Notes under the pieces: generated by a model
Database searches by the model: none
What the model was told of the DNA's origin: nothing
What the model saw: the letters and a program-made list of their open reading frames with translations, nothing else
Part shown: one piece after another, positions 11,158 to 24,800 of the stretch
How the letters are laid out: each line of letters opens with the position of its first letter
Position numbering within the stretch: the first letter of the stretch is position 1
Source: Dermanyssus gallinae
Taxonomy: Eukaryota > Arthropoda > Arachnida > Mesostigmata > Dermanyssidae
Assembly: GCA_003439945.1 (NCBI GenBank)
Contig: QVRM01003916.1
Coordinates: 216,501 to 280,500, forward strand
DNA: 64,000 nucleotides
Reading direction: 5' to 3'
Translations under genes and position numbers: made by a program

Positions 11158-12410
11158 ACCCACGTCAGCTCTGCCAGCAGACAAAAGCTCTTACGCCAGA
11201 ATCACCTGCGGGATCTCCCAATCACCCCAAAACTCTACGCCACAGTTGCTACTCTCGGTTCTGCACCGATCCCAGCGGCCAAAAGTACAAAACTTACAGA
11301 CCGGGCCCGTCCGGCCACACCTGCGATGCGCCCGGTACGAAGACGAGCTCCGGCCTTGTACACTATCATAGCTGCTTTGCAACTGCTTCCTACTTTTCTA
11401 CGTGATGGTGAACGTTTGCGCCAAACTGACTCCTCATGTTAGACTATGACAACGCATCACTAGATAAGCCTGTATCAAGTCCGTCGACGTGACGGCCCAG
11501 GGCTGAGCACTTCTAGCATGTCTAACCTACGACAAGAACTTCACAGGTCGCGGTCTTCCCTCTATGTTTTTTACCCCGCGACCCCGGAGGAAAAACATAG
11601 AAGATACAATATTTTCGCCTAAGACCGAACTAAGCCTGGCTTACTGAATCTTAATTTTATTGAATGAATTAGAGGAGTACACTGAGGTCATTCCCCTCGG
11701 CATCGTCTCTGTCTAAATTGCTCTTTGAAAGTTTCAGGTTCGACAAGGTACTTCTTAATTTACTTATTATGTATACGTAACGAGTACTATGGGGGAGCTT
11801 ATTTTAGGCTACCGCTGCTAAAAAAAATAGGCCTAGTGTACGAACATTATGTTATTTTGCGAAATGAAAAGATTCATGCTGGAGACTGTTAAAAGATCAG
11901 TCGAGCACCGGCTCACATCATCTGGCAGGGCTGGGCGGATTTGCGCCAATCCGCTATCAACACCACTTTTCCGGCAACATTCTAGGCTGCCGGGCTACCG
12001 TTTACAATAGTCCTCCGGACAACTCTGCGAAAACCACCGCCTATCGGGCGGTATAACACCTATGCCGTTCAAGCGAGATCAGGCCCTAAATTGGGGCGGA
12101 ACACTTTCCGACTCTCTCAAATACTCTCTCTGCACCATTCTACCTACCCCGAGCACGCCGCGAGAAAAGCCGATTTAGTAAATGTGAGCAAGCATGCAAA
12201 CCTCACAAGCAAGTACCGCTTTTACCCTTTGGCGTTTGAGGCCAATGGCCAGTAACATCACAGAAATTGGACATGGTTGGGCGCCGCTTGACCCAGACAA
12301 CGGGTAACCTGCGGGCAGGGGCCTTTCTGTCACAGCATCTTTCCATTGACCTCTAGCACTACAACACAGCAGCAATATTAGACACAATGCGCAAAGCCAA
12401 CTCGCAAAGA
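11158..12410. other. No gene recognised
   Basis: Slightly higher GC than its surroundings. Short frames without motifs. Confidence 0.45.
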
Positions 12411-12574
12411 GCCTGGTGGCGTGGTGGATTAAGTCTGCGCCTCGCAACCGGGAGAGACACATAGGTGCGCGGGTCCGAGCCCCACCGTTGCACATTTGTA
12501 TTTATGGGGGTCCGTCTATAAAGCAATGTGAAAAACAGTTCCGTGGACGTTAAATCCTGGCTGATGGTCAGCCC
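12411..12574 (+). mobile_element. tRNA-derived SINE, family A, copy 1
   Basis: The head GGTGGCGTGGTGGATTAAGT has an A-box-like layout. The B box is GGTCCGAGCCC, close to the GGTTCGANNCC consensus, about 50 nt downstream. The tail TTGCACATTTGTATTTATGG is conserved and the end is a GGCTGA-TGG-TCAGCC hairpin. Four more copies lie on the minus strand at 42445-42610, 42642-42806, 43999-44124 and 55588-55758. Confidence 0.85.
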
Positions 12575-14236
<1,662 letters not shown>

Positions 14237-14689
14237 CGGCAGACGCAGCCCCTTATGTCGTCTGCTCCATGCTTAGCCTATTGACTACGGCGGTTAAAGC
14301 GCCTGTGAGCATCGGACGGAAGCTGTTTTGACCACTAAGTCAAAGGCGAATTAAGCAGCGTGTAATGATTTAACATCTTTGACTGAAGCTGCTCTATCCT
14401 GGTTAGCGAAAATAACGTTTCTCTGCACGAAATCAACTGCGTGGATGCTACAGAAACCGATACCAGTATTAAATCTAACGATGTCGGCTCAGGTTGGAAT
14501 CAATTTATTAACGAAAGCACTAAGAATATAGCAAAGCGGTTACAAATGTAAATTGGGATCATCCGGGCTTCTATATTCAGGCAGATCTTCACACGGATTC
14601 CGACGGACTGTTTATTTGTGGATCTCTGAAAAATTCCGTTTGCATGTTGATTGCAGGGACTTGAACCTACAGAGTGGCATACTAGAGTG
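14237..14689. other. No gene recognised
   Basis: No motif seen; may include the degraded 5' part of the LINE relic that follows. Confidence 0.4.
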
Positions 14690-16035
14690 AGGAGTGGAGC
14701 TCGAAGATCGTTCTAGTGTATAGTGTGGAACACTGCAATCAAAAACCAAGGTGACCTCATACTAAGCCTGAATGAGAACATAAAGGGCGCTGGAAAAAGG
14801 TGGCGCCTGCCATCGTCAGGCAATCTACAGGAATGTAGGCAGACTGCAGGGGGGGGGGGGGAGTTTGAGCAACAGCGGCGACTACCCGAGTGATCCTAGT
14901 CCACAGAAGCGTCGAGATCGATACTAGTAGGCGTAGGCCGGAAAGGTGGCACGCCTCTCTAATATGCTATAGTTACAACGAAGCAGGCGAGCTTCGTTTT
15001 AATTCCAGGCCACAGACCCGCAGAATGTGAGGAAAAAATACGACGGTTAAAGCGGAGACTCCTCCCATCTGGCAAAAGACTACTCAGCGCTAACCCCGAA
15101 GCGCTTGGCATGCGCCACCAAGGGTGATCGGGCCAACAGCATGGTATGCCCTGCCTATCACAGAGAGGTAGATATCAGGGAAGCGAATATGATTACAGAG
15201 AGATGGCAAACCGGGCGCTCCAAGAACAGGTACAACAGAATTAGCTGCAGAAGCTGCGTGGTAGACAGGCGGCAAAATCATAGTGTAGCAAGCGCAGGAA
15301 ATGAAATGGGTTTCGCATTCGAGGTGAGAGGGGTTGCGGTCATATACAGCTGAACTTCTCATGAAGCAGGAATCTCGGGGAACTTAAATACTTCTTGGCC
15401 GGGCTGGAACAGAGTATTAGGGAACACCTAGGAAAAAATCCTAGAAGCGTGGGGGGGGGGCTTAATGTCGGGGACGTGGCATAGAGACTGGAACAAAATC
15501 GGCGGAACGCGGATGCTCCAGGAGTGAAAAGCGGAAGTGGGCCTAGCAGAAATCCTACAAAGATATGATCGACGATCTCGCCCGCTCTTTGATCAATGCC
15601 TGAAGGATGAAAATTATTTCACTTTGGTGGAACTCAGACATTGGAAAGGCTCAAAGTGTGTGTACGAGCTAACCGGATAAACATCCGCTCAGTGGATAGC
15701 CAGAAAGGCTCGATAACAACCTACTTGCAGAGGTATTGACCAAAGCGGAGACTCTGCTGGAGGAGTACCGAGAAGCCCACGCTCGACTCAGGCTGCTTAT
15801 AATTAGAAGCAAAGCTAACGCATAAAAGAAACTTGTGGGTTCGATAAAGATAGACCCATGGGGCCTTTCCGGGTGTTATGGGCAAGATCTGCCGACACGG
15901 CCCTTGGCGACCACCATGCGTCATACGAGACGTCGTTGCAAGACTTTTGCCACACCAGCCACTAAGGCCTCCATCGCGGAAGTTGTTGATGTAATGCTCA
16001 ATGAGGTAGAGCGGCGGAAAAAAATACTTTAGTTT
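14690..16035 (+). pseudogene. Decayed R1-clade LINE (ORF1 end, endonuclease start, pre-RT region)
   Basis: Read in shifting frames, this is colinear with the two intact R1-like elements on the other strand. KNQGDLILSLNEN matches KNKDGDLILRITEK of ORF1. A degenerate third knuckle (CATKGDRANSMVCPAY, about 15110-15160; the His is now Asp) matches CDVDGHTASSMSCPAF. GFAFEVRGVAVIYS (about 15308-15350) matches the endonuclease stretch GFVWVEL...RLYSC. WWNSDIGKAQ, then EEYREAHARLRLLI and DPWG (15625-15860), match the region between endonuclease and RT. Many stops are present and the RT itself is absent. Two G-runs (14851-14861, 15451-15459) interrupt it. It points toward, but does not reach, the (TA)n array at 16141. 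Confidence 0.8.
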
Positions 16036-16138
16036 ATGAAACAATGAGAGAGTTGTGGTTAGGCCTCTGGTGACTACTTTTGACCTCATTTACACCCACG
16101 GCATCGTTTCGTACCTTTTCATTTGAACGCTCTCTCTC

Positions 16139-16234
<96 letters not shown>

Positions 16235-19200
16235 GGAGGAGGATTTAAATGCTTTAGGCACTAACGCATAGGGCAAGTAGATAGAGACACAGACCCTATG
16301 CAGTGTGGGACTCACCTCAAGGTTTGGCCCTATAGCCATAATACTGCATTCCTCTACCTGCGAAACGATTCCTCTAGAGGCACGGGCGTATTCTGTCCGT
16401 TCTGTTGCAAATCTGGCTCTCCTGAGGCGCTCCAGGTTCCCCTTTCTAACCAGTACCTCTCGTGCCACTGCAGTTCCTATATGCCAGTTAGAGGTGCTTT
16501 CACAAATGAATTGCACAAACTGTGCAATTCCCTGAGTAGGCAGGTCCGGAGAGTTCGTACAATTCAGCTTTCCGCCCAATTTCAGTCGGTCTAGAACTTT
16601 TATTTTAGTCTCTATTCTGACTTGCGCAAAGACCGGACAGACCAACAGAGTATGGGCAGCGTCGTCTACGACACCTAGGTCACAGAGTACGCATATGTCC
16701 GAGGAGGCTTTTCCTATTCTTGACAGATATGCCTGAAAGTTGCCATGACCCGTTATAACCTGCGTCAGAAAGTGATCAACCTCTCCTCCGGGTCGATTTA
16801 ACCACTTCTTTATGTCAGGAATAAGGTCGCGCACGCGCGCACCCGGTGCACCATCTGGAATGGCATCCCATTCGTTCTGCCATGCAGTTAGGGTGCCTTC
16901 TCTTTCATCCTCTCTGACTTTCCTATTAGAGCTTTCTGGGCCCCTATCCCATAATCTTTGCCTTTCCTCTGCCTTTAGGTCCAAGGGAGGAGTGCCAGCA
17001 AGGACAAGTGCAGCGGAGGTGCTAACAGTCCTATAGGCCTGAGTAATCCGTAAGGCCGCGATCCTTTGTGTTCTTCTTAACATATGTTTTAGCCCTTGAG
17101 ACTTTTTTGCTGCTGTGAACCACACCGGTGCTCCAAACAACGCTATAGATTCGACAGCCGACATAATAAGTCTCCTGCGTCCTGTTTTACTTGGCCCATG
17201 AATGTTAGGAAGGATCTTGGCTATTTCGTTGGCCACCTTCTCCGCTTTCTTCACAGCGTTTCTAGCATGGTGCATACCCCTCATTCCTCTGTCCAGATAT
17301 ATGCCCAAATACCTGGCTACACTAACCATCCTTATCTGGACCTCATTTAGGACAAGGTTGATAGGTCGCACTTGCTTCTTTCCTATTAGCAGAATACCTT
17401 CACTCTTCTCCGGAGCAAGAGCCAACCCAGCCTCCTTCATCCATTCCTCTACAAGTTTTAGGGCTTTGTTGGCATATAATTCTACCTCCGTAGTCGTCTT
17501 AGCCTGCACCGTCACCGCCAAGTCGTCTGCGTATGCCAAAAGCTCAACTCCGACAGGGAGGTTACGTAGTCGGAGTACATCGTCGTACGCTATGTTCCAC
17601 AGTAGGGGCCCGAGGATGGAACCCTGTGGGACACCCGCCGTCATAGGCATCTCCTTGCCCTCACAAGTGATGACACGATTTTTCAAGTAGTCCGAGGTTA
17701 GCCTTACCAGATATTGTGGAACCTTCCTCTTGACTAGTGTATCCAAAATAACCTTCCAAGGCAGACTGTTAAAAGCATTTTTCACGTCCAGCAGCACTGC
17801 AAGGTATAACTTGCGGGTGTTAGGCGTGGAGCTGTGCAGCGATTCTGCCTTGGTCACCACTTTGTTAATAGCCGTTAAAACCGACCTGTTTCTTCGGAAT
17901 CCGTATTGTGCATCGGACAGTAGGCCGTTTTCTTCGGCGAAGACTCGAAGCCTCTCTGCTACAATAGCCTCCACGCCCTTTGCTAACGAACTAGTCAGGC
18001 AGATAGGCCTATAACCTCCATTTCCTTTAGGCACAAGGACTACCTCCGCTGTTTTCCATGCTTTCGGGATTTTTCCTTCTTTTATAAGCTTAGTCGTCAC
18101 CTTTGCTACAACCTCAGGGAACTCCTCGAACAGAGCTTTCACAGCCATTGGAGGAATGCCGTCAGGCCCTGGCGCTTTACCTTGTTTAATTCTCTCAGCT
18201 GCTTGTAGTACTTCTACAACAGAAACCTCAGATGCATACATTTCTAACCCTTCCTCTAATTGGTTATTCTCGTAGATTCCTCTAGGAAACTCTGCGTGCT
18301 GGGGAAACAATCTCATCAGTAGACTCGTCCTCTCTGGATCTTTTAGAATAGTCTTTGGAGCTCGGATTTGCAGCTTGCCTCTAACCATTTTGTACGGCTT
18401 TCCCCACGGGTCGTCGTCGAGGGTCGCGAGGAATTCTCTCCACCTATTGCTTTTGCTGTCGACAATTTTGTTTTTAAGTAAAGCTCTACAGTTTCGGTAC
18501 TCCATTACCAGATGGGGGAGTATGTCCGCATTCCCTCTAGCTCTCTTTATGGCCCTCCTTGCTCTTAAACACTCTTTTCTGGTTTTCTCAATGTCCCTGT
18601 TCCACCAGTGTTTCCCCAGCACCGGTTTTCTTCTTTTAGGATGTGTTCTTGACCTGCAGGCCTTAAGGCAAGCCTTCCTCAAAGCCTGCTCTAACTCTAT
18701 GGCATCCCTTGGGAGCCCGCCTATCTCGAAGATATTTCGTATTGCGTCTTTAATAACCCCACTATTCTTGATAGCGAACCGCTGCCGAGGCACGGGAGGT
18801 ATTTGTCTGGTGTTCCTTGTTATTGTATACTCGATGCAGTGATGATCACTCAGATTCTCCTCCTCAGTGAGTACTCTCCAATCGGTGACCAATACAGCCA
18901 TCATCTCACTGCAGATCGTCAAGTCTACGCTTGACTCCTGTCCTGCTCTATGAAACGTCGGATCAACTCCATCATTTAAGACAACCATGTTTTTGGACGC
19001 CATCCAGTCCATCAGCAGTAAACCTCTTCTATCTGCACGGGAGGAGCCCCACACCTCTGACGCTGCATTGAAGTCTCCTGCTAGGAGCACCCTATCCGGT
19101 GTAGGAGCTTCGCCAATTGATATTGCTAGCTCGTCTAGAAAATCCTCAAAGGCATCTAGTTCAATGTTTGGGCTTATGTAGCAAGAGTATATCCTGCCTA

Positions 19201-19465
19201 TGCCTGCCACATCTATCCATGAATAGCCACTACCTGTCCCATGACCCAATTCTTCTATGATGCAATTTCGAACTATGCAGGTATCTGCGCGAACGTCCGC
19301 AACCCATTCGCTTCTATCTTGCACTAGTTTTTTGTTTCGCTCGCTAATTAATGTGAGCGTCGTCTCCCGTCTGCTCGTTATCTCTTCTACTAGCATATGA
19401 GCAGGCCGACTGCGGTTGCAATTGACCTGTATCAATTTAAACGGATGTGCGCTATTCTGATTCAT
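16139..19465 (-). CDS. Element 1 ORF2: endonuclease-reverse transcriptase, no stop inside the element
   Basis: An APE-type endonuclease (about residues 10-215) nicks the target to prime reverse transcription. Visible motifs are IQVNCNRS, ISERN (catalytic Glu), GDFNAASE at about 129-136 and LSDH at about 206-209. RT spans about 430-690: KAPGPDGIP, motif A LDVKNAFNS, motif B AGVPQGSILGPLLWN and catalytic YADD near 645. A CX2CX9HX4C knuckle lies near 925-943. I start it at the ATG at 19465, which overlaps the ORF1 stop in the string ATGAATCAGAATAG. An upstream in-frame start at 19498 is possible. Oddly, no stop precedes the poly(A) tail. The frame translates the tail as Lys and the (TA)n array as (Tyr-Ile)n, stopping only in flanking DNA at 16139. 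The true C-terminus was probably near 16330-16400. Confidence 0.9.
16141..16216. repeat. (TA)n array at the 3' end of R1-like element 1
   Basis: TA dinucleotide array, abutting the 18-nt T-run that is the poly(A) tail of the minus-strand element. Confidence 0.95.
16235..16309 (-). promoter_or_regulatory. Element 1 3'-terminal cassette with hairpin
   Basis: In sense orientation: GAGTCCCACACTGC, an 8-bp perfect stem (arms 16294-16301 and 16266-16273; GCATAGGG/CCCTATGC, 20-nt loop), a short spacer, then CCTCCTCC at the poly(A). Element 2 has CCCACACTGC, a stem and CCTCCTCC in the same order and spacing (65 versus 58 nt). The 3' end is what a LINE RT recognises in target-primed reverse transcription, so this may be that signal. 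Confidence 0.6.
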
Positions 19466-21369
19466 TGGTTGGGATGGGGTTTGCACTAGTTGCCGCAATC
19501 AAGCCTCTGGCGGTGTGGCCGGAACCCGGAGTGATGAACCCCTCCGCGTCTATCTTTTCTAGCTTCTTTTCTTTGCGTTGATGTTTCCTGCGGGCCATGT
19601 CCTCTTCCTTTTCAGCCTGAATTCTGTCCTGTGCCGATTTTTCCCGAACAACTTGTTTACGATCCAGGACCGCCTTCTTGAAGGCCGGGCAGGACATGGA
19701 ACTGGCAGTATGGCCATCCACGTCACAGACATAGCAGTGGGGGCAGTCCTTTTCACAGTCTTTAAATGTGTGGCCGAGTTCACCGCACTTGTTGCAACGT
19801 CGCTGTGACTCCTTGTCATTAGTACACTCTCTGGCAAAGTGTCCTACCTTCTGGCAGTTAAAGCAAGTGGGTAATGAGACCCACTCCTCTGGCTTGCAAT
19901 TTGAATTGCCTAGGGGTAACCGGTTGTAGGACAGAAGTCTACTGCCTTCTGTCCGCGGTAGCGTAACAAGGCACTGCCATCCCCCTCTCTTGGTCATTCG
20001 AGGATCCTCAGTGCGGAGAACCGTAGTCGCGGAGAGCTTTAATTTTGTGCGCAACTCTGCCTCTATCTTGGCGGCATTCAGAAAAGCGTCTACGTCACGG
20101 AGAACCACCGTAATTAGGGGCCCCGTCGTCTTGCGTACATCCACTTCCACATCCGTGCCCTTGCGAATTATGTCAGCAAACGTAATTCCTCCTCCTGTCT
20201 TGGTTTCATTAACCTTTATTATTAGATCTCCGTCTCTTGTCTTGGTAACCTGATTGAGTTTCACACCGGCTTCATCCGGCTTAACATAGTTCTCTGATTT
20301 TATTGAGGGTCTCCTCAATGGTTGAGCCTTCTTTCACTTTGATCCTGACGGTGCTGTGACCAGCGGGCGGTACAGACTCACCTCTCGCGCGGGAGGAGCT
20401 ACGCCCGCGAGAAGAACTGCGGGTCCTCATGCCTTTTCTCTCCGCTAATTCGATGTAACACGAATTTTTCCTGCAACAAGCTTCCACAGCACGTCTGATT
20501 GATGACCCGTCCCATTCCTCAGATATATGCAGGACAGGGGGCTCTGTTGCCAGGGGGATCTTGCTGTTCTCTATAATCTTCGAAAGAATGTTCAAAAAAC
20601 CGGCAGGTGTCTCTTCGGCTCCAACCATACCGACCACAAGCTTTCTCGTGGTTGTTTGTTGGCTCACCTGTGTCTGTGCTTGCTCGCATGCGCCATCGAC
20701 CATCTCCAGTGCTTCGCTGCTTCGTAAGACCGCGACTCCACTAACAGGAAGATTTATGAGTGACGCAGCAGACGGGTACTCCTTGAGTTTCTCAAGAAGA
20801 ACCTTATCCTTTTCAGATCCCTGAGTCACCAGCATGGCGCGTGAGTGGCTTGCTCTGAGAAAGCTTTTCCGCGCGAAGGCTGAGTTCTTGAAAACGGCTT
20901 TAGGCCACTCCTTATTCACTAAGCTTGCAAGGTCGTCCATTGTTTGCGCTTTGTCCAGAGCATCCTCAACTTGTTGGGCTAGCTCAGCATCTCTGAGCTG
21001 TTGGACTCGCTCGTTTTCTACTTGCTTGTTGCATCTGGAGCAGAGGACAGTACCTTCAACACCAGAAGGGCTTATCGTTTCTGTGCCTACTTCCACAGTT
21101 TCCTTCGAAATATCCAGCTTCTTGCTATTTGCTTCTTTCTCGTTTAGCTGAATTGTCAACTCTTGTATCTGTGTACTGAGCACAGTATTCTGCTTAAGTA
21201 TTTCCTCATTATTCTTACGCAGCTCATTTTCGCAGATATTCCTTTTAACGTCTTGATCGCTAAGCCACCAGATTACTAGCTCTAATCTTGTAATGGCATT
21301 CTTAATATCAGTATGCGTAGTGCCGTGTTTCTCTCTTAATTCCTTCAGCGATTCGGCGCTCTCATTTAC

Positions 21370-21372
<3 letters not shown>
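19452..21372 (-). pseudogene. Element 1 ORF1 (Gag-like), 5'-truncated and frameshifted
   Basis: Nucleic-acid-binding ORF1 protein of an R1-clade LINE. The N-terminal part (open from the (TA)n edge at 21372 to 20281) has a coiled-coil-like stretch beginning [20 protein letters not shown], then CSRC, and ends ...STVRIKVKEGSTIEETLNKI. The C-terminal part (20318-19452) is in another frame and carries three knuckles, CFNCQKVGHFAREC, CNKCGELGHTFKDC and CYVCDVDGHTASSMSC, then a Lys/Arg/Glu-rich tail. In element 2 the same region is one frame, so one indel in the 20281-20318 overlap has split the gene here. No start codon remains at the 5' edge. Its stop TAG lies inside the ORF2 start region. Confidence 0.88.
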
Positions 21373-21373
<1 letters not shown>

Positions 21374-21412
<39 letters not shown>

Positions 21413-21477
21413 TATATATATATCTATATATATATATACATATATAAATATATATATATATATATATCTATATATAT

Positions 21478-21542
<65 letters not shown>

Positions 21543-21545
21543 TCT

Positions 21546-21582
<37 letters not shown>

Positions 21583-21600
21583 TCTATATATATATAATAA

Positions 21601-21622
<22 letters not shown>
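21374..21622. repeat. (TA)n array, about 250 bp, between the two R1-like LINEs
   Basis: TA array with GATATA, CATATA and TAATAA variants. It forms the 5' boundary of element 1 and the 3' boundary of element 2. Confidence 0.95.
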
Positions 21623-21640
<18 letters not shown>

Positions 21641-21642
21641 TT

Positions 21643-21710
21643 GGAGGAGGGTGAATGCATTTACGCACGCTTCGAGTACGGATTATCTCCGCTCTCGAGA
21701 GCAGTGTGGG
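21643..21710 (-). promoter_or_regulatory. Element 2 3'-terminal cassette
   Basis: In sense orientation: CCCACACTGC (21701-21710), then the palindrome GCTCTCGAGAGC (21691-21702), whose CTCGAG half can also pair with CGAAGC near 21669-21676, then ATGCATTC and CCTCCTCC (21643-21650) against the poly(A). Order and spacing match element 1, though the stem sequence differs. Confidence 0.6.
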
Positions 21711-21788
21711 GCTCGACCCTGGCGGTTGGATGTTGGTCCGCCAAGACCACTACCCACTAAACATACCTCCCCCCTTAAGCTTCACTCT

Positions 21789-21831
21789 CTAATGGCCCAG
21801 ATATCCATAGAACAGTACTATGGGCCATTAG
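21789..21831 (-). other. 3' UTR hairpin of element 2
   Basis: Perfect 11-bp stem CTAATGGCCCA (21789-21799) with TGGGCCATTAG (21821-21831), 21-nt loop, about 40 nt after the ORF2 stop. Could be an RNA structure recognised by the RT. This is inferred from position only. Confidence 0.7.
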
Positions 21832-21869
21832 GAGAAGTGGCGAGCGCCTAACGGATCATTTGGCCGAGG

Positions 21870-24800
21870 TCACTCACGGGTTCCCCCACCAGTCCGACGT
21901 GCTTGTCCCAACACCTGCGAACCCGTTTGATTACAAGCCACGTCATCTGTTGATGTCGTAAGCGCTATCCGTTCTCTTCTGTACCTGCCAAGCTCCGCTT
22001 TCTTTTTCATCACCGCAGTTGCCATTTCCTCGCCCAGCCTCCATGCCGATGCTGTGCTGCATATGTACTCTACAAACGTTCTCATGCTACTTTTCGGCGG
22101 GTCTGGTATCCCGAATCCTTGTTTTCCTGCTTCTTTGGCCCATCTCAATCGTAGCAGCGCTATGGCGGTTGTCCTTGCCTGCTCTAGTCCCTTGCATTTT
22201 AAGAGAGTGTGCTCGGGGTCATCGTCGATGCCGTCTTCACAGTGCACGCAGGTTACCGAGGGAGCTTTGCCTATACGAAATAGATAACTTTGAAAATCAC
22301 CGTGGCCAGTGAGACACTGCGTGAGGAAAAAGTTCATTTCTCCTGCCGGGCGGTCAATCCACTTCTTTATGTCCGGGATGAGCAGGCGAAGTGAATAACC
22401 CGATGAGCCTGCGGGAATGGCATCCCATTCTTCTTGCCACAATCTTATCGTCTTTTCCCTTGCAGCTTCTTTGTTAGATTCAGACCCTCCTTCCCATATA
22501 CTTTTCCTTTCATTCACTACCAAGTCCCAAGGTGGGGAGCCAGCCAGTACCAGAGCTGCGTTCGTGCTAACCGTGCGGTAGGCCTGCAGGATCCTAAGCG
22601 CCGCTGTTCTCTGCGTTCTTCTTAGGGCTGTTTTTGCCGTTTTCGTTTTCAAGGTGTTCTGCAGCCAGACTGGCGCCGCAAAAAGTGCAATAGACTCGGT
22701 AACCGACATTAGTAGTCGTCGCCGGCACTCCCGCGGGCCGTGTAAGTTTGGCAGAATCTTGCCTATCGCGTTAGCCGCTTTAGCCGCCTTGCCCGTACAC
22801 TTTCTAATGTGATTTGTCCCCCTGAGACCCTTGTCTAGTAGGACGCCAAGATATTTGGCCTCTGTTACCTGCTTGATTTCCTGGCCCGCCACCATCAGTT
22901 TCATGCTGTCTACTCTCTTCCGGCCTGTCAGAACGATGGCCTCGCTCTTTTCCGGGGCAAGTTGTAGCCCAGCGCTATCCATCCATCTCTTTGTGGACCA
23001 GAGAGCCATGTTTGTCTTTAATTCTAGTTCTTCCTCTGTTTTTGCTTGAGAAAGTATGGCCAAGTCATCCGCATAAGCAATCATTTCTACTCCCTCTGGG
23101 AGATCTTGTCTCAGGACGTCGTCATATGTTATGTTCCAGAGCAGGGGTCCCAGGATTGACCCTTGAGGAACTCCTGCAGTCATGTCTATCTCCACTGTGC
23201 CGTTAAAAACTTTTCTGTCCTCTAAGTATCCTGAAACGGCTCTTACGAGAAATGAAGGGACCGCTTTTCTCACTAGGGTGTCTAAAATTCCTTTCCACGG
23301 CAGACTGTTAAACGCGTTCCTGACGTCGAGAAGGACTGCCACAAGGAGCTTGCGTTTATATATAGGTTCGCCGTGAAGCAAGTCAGCTTTGGCTGTTATT
23401 CGTTGTATTGCTGTAAGAACTGATCTTTTCTTGCGAAATCCATATTGATTAGACGACAGGAGACCTTGCTGTTCCGCAAACGTCCTAAGTCTGTCTTCTA
23501 AAATTGCCTCATACCCTTTTGCTAAGGTGTTCAGGAGACATACGGGTCTGTACCCTCCGTTACTTTTGGGAATCAAGACCACTTCCGCTCTTTTCCAGTC
23601 TCTAGGCATTTCCCCACTTGCCATCGCCTTGGTAAAAACTGCCGCTACCACCTCCGGGTGTTCCCTAAAGAGTATCTTTACCGCTATAGGCGGAATGCCG
23701 TCGGGTCCTGGAGATCTCCCTGGCTTGAGCCTCTCCGCTGCTATCAATACCTCTGCGCGTGTGATAGGCGGGAACTCCTCTTCTTCTGAAGTTGTCCGTC
23801 TTCGTGCGTATGCTTCCCTATTAAAATGTCCATGCTGTGGAAATAGATTGTTTAAAATGTGTACGACCTCTGTGTCTGGCAGTGTGACTTTTGGGGCCTG
23901 CACGCCTCTCCCTCTAATCATTTTGTAGGGTTTTCCCCATGGCTTGTCATTTATATCCTTAATCATTTGTCGCCAGTATAGCTTTTTGCTTTCCGCTATT
24001 TCGTTTTTTAAAAGCGCTCTGAGTCTTCTATAATTTTCCAAGGCGAGAATCTCGGCCTCCCGGGTCCTGTGGCGTTTTTTGAGCTCCCTTTTGGCTCTGT
24101 TACAATCCGCCCGTTTCTGCGCTATGACGCTGTTCCACCAGTGTTTTGGCTGGCATGTAGCCCTTCTTGGGTGAGGGCGCTTAGTAGCTCTACTGCAGGC
24201 CCTTTTGAGGGCGTCATGCAGTTCTTTTGGGGTGTGGGGGGAAGTTGTAAGGATTGCCTTCTTGAGTTCGCTCTTAAAGACTTTTTCGTCCTTGATCCTG
24301 TAGTACATCTTACTTCTTATAGGCAACGCTTTTTGCTGCAGTTCTAGCGTAAACTCAATACAGTAGTGATCGCTGAGGTTTTCTTCTTCAGTGAGCACTG
24401 TCCAATCTTTTATTTTATTGGCTATTGTGTCGTTGCATAATGTTAGGTCGACCGTTGACTGATATCCAGCCCTGTGAAAGGTCGGGTCTTTGCCGTCGTT
24501 CTGAATATACAGGTCCAAGCTGGCAGCCCATTCCATCAAAATATTTCCTCTCTTGTTGGTACGCCGCGACCCCCATGTTTCCGATGCCGCGTTGAAGTCT
24601 CCTGTAACGACTACGCCCTTTCCATTGGTGGCTTCAGTTATTGATATTCCTATTTCACTGAGTAGGTCCTCGAGTTCGTCCAGGCTGCCGTTGGGGCTGC
24701 TGTAACAAGAGTACAGCCTCCATCCTTCTAGCAGTTCTACCCATACAAACCCGGGCCCGCTTCCGTGTTTTGTGATTTGCGCGGAACCGGTATTTATAAT

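Larger units (their letters stand above)
16217..21373 (-). mobile_element. R1-clade LINE, element 1 (5'-truncated, inside (TA)n)
   Basis: A minus-strand non-LTR retrotransposon. Its 3' end is CCTCCTCC plus A18 (16217-16242), directly abutting (TA)n. Its 5' end at about 21373 is also directly at (TA)n, and there ORF1 is still open with no start codon. Compared with element 2 it therefore lacks the 5' UTR and roughly the first 145 ORF1 codons. ORF1 carries a frameshift near 20281-20318. ORF2 keeps all endonuclease and RT catalytic motifs but has lost its stop. R1 clade is assigned from the APE endonuclease, the RT without RNase H, the CX2CX9HX4C C-terminal knuckle and the three ORF1 knuckles. 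Confidence 0.9.
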
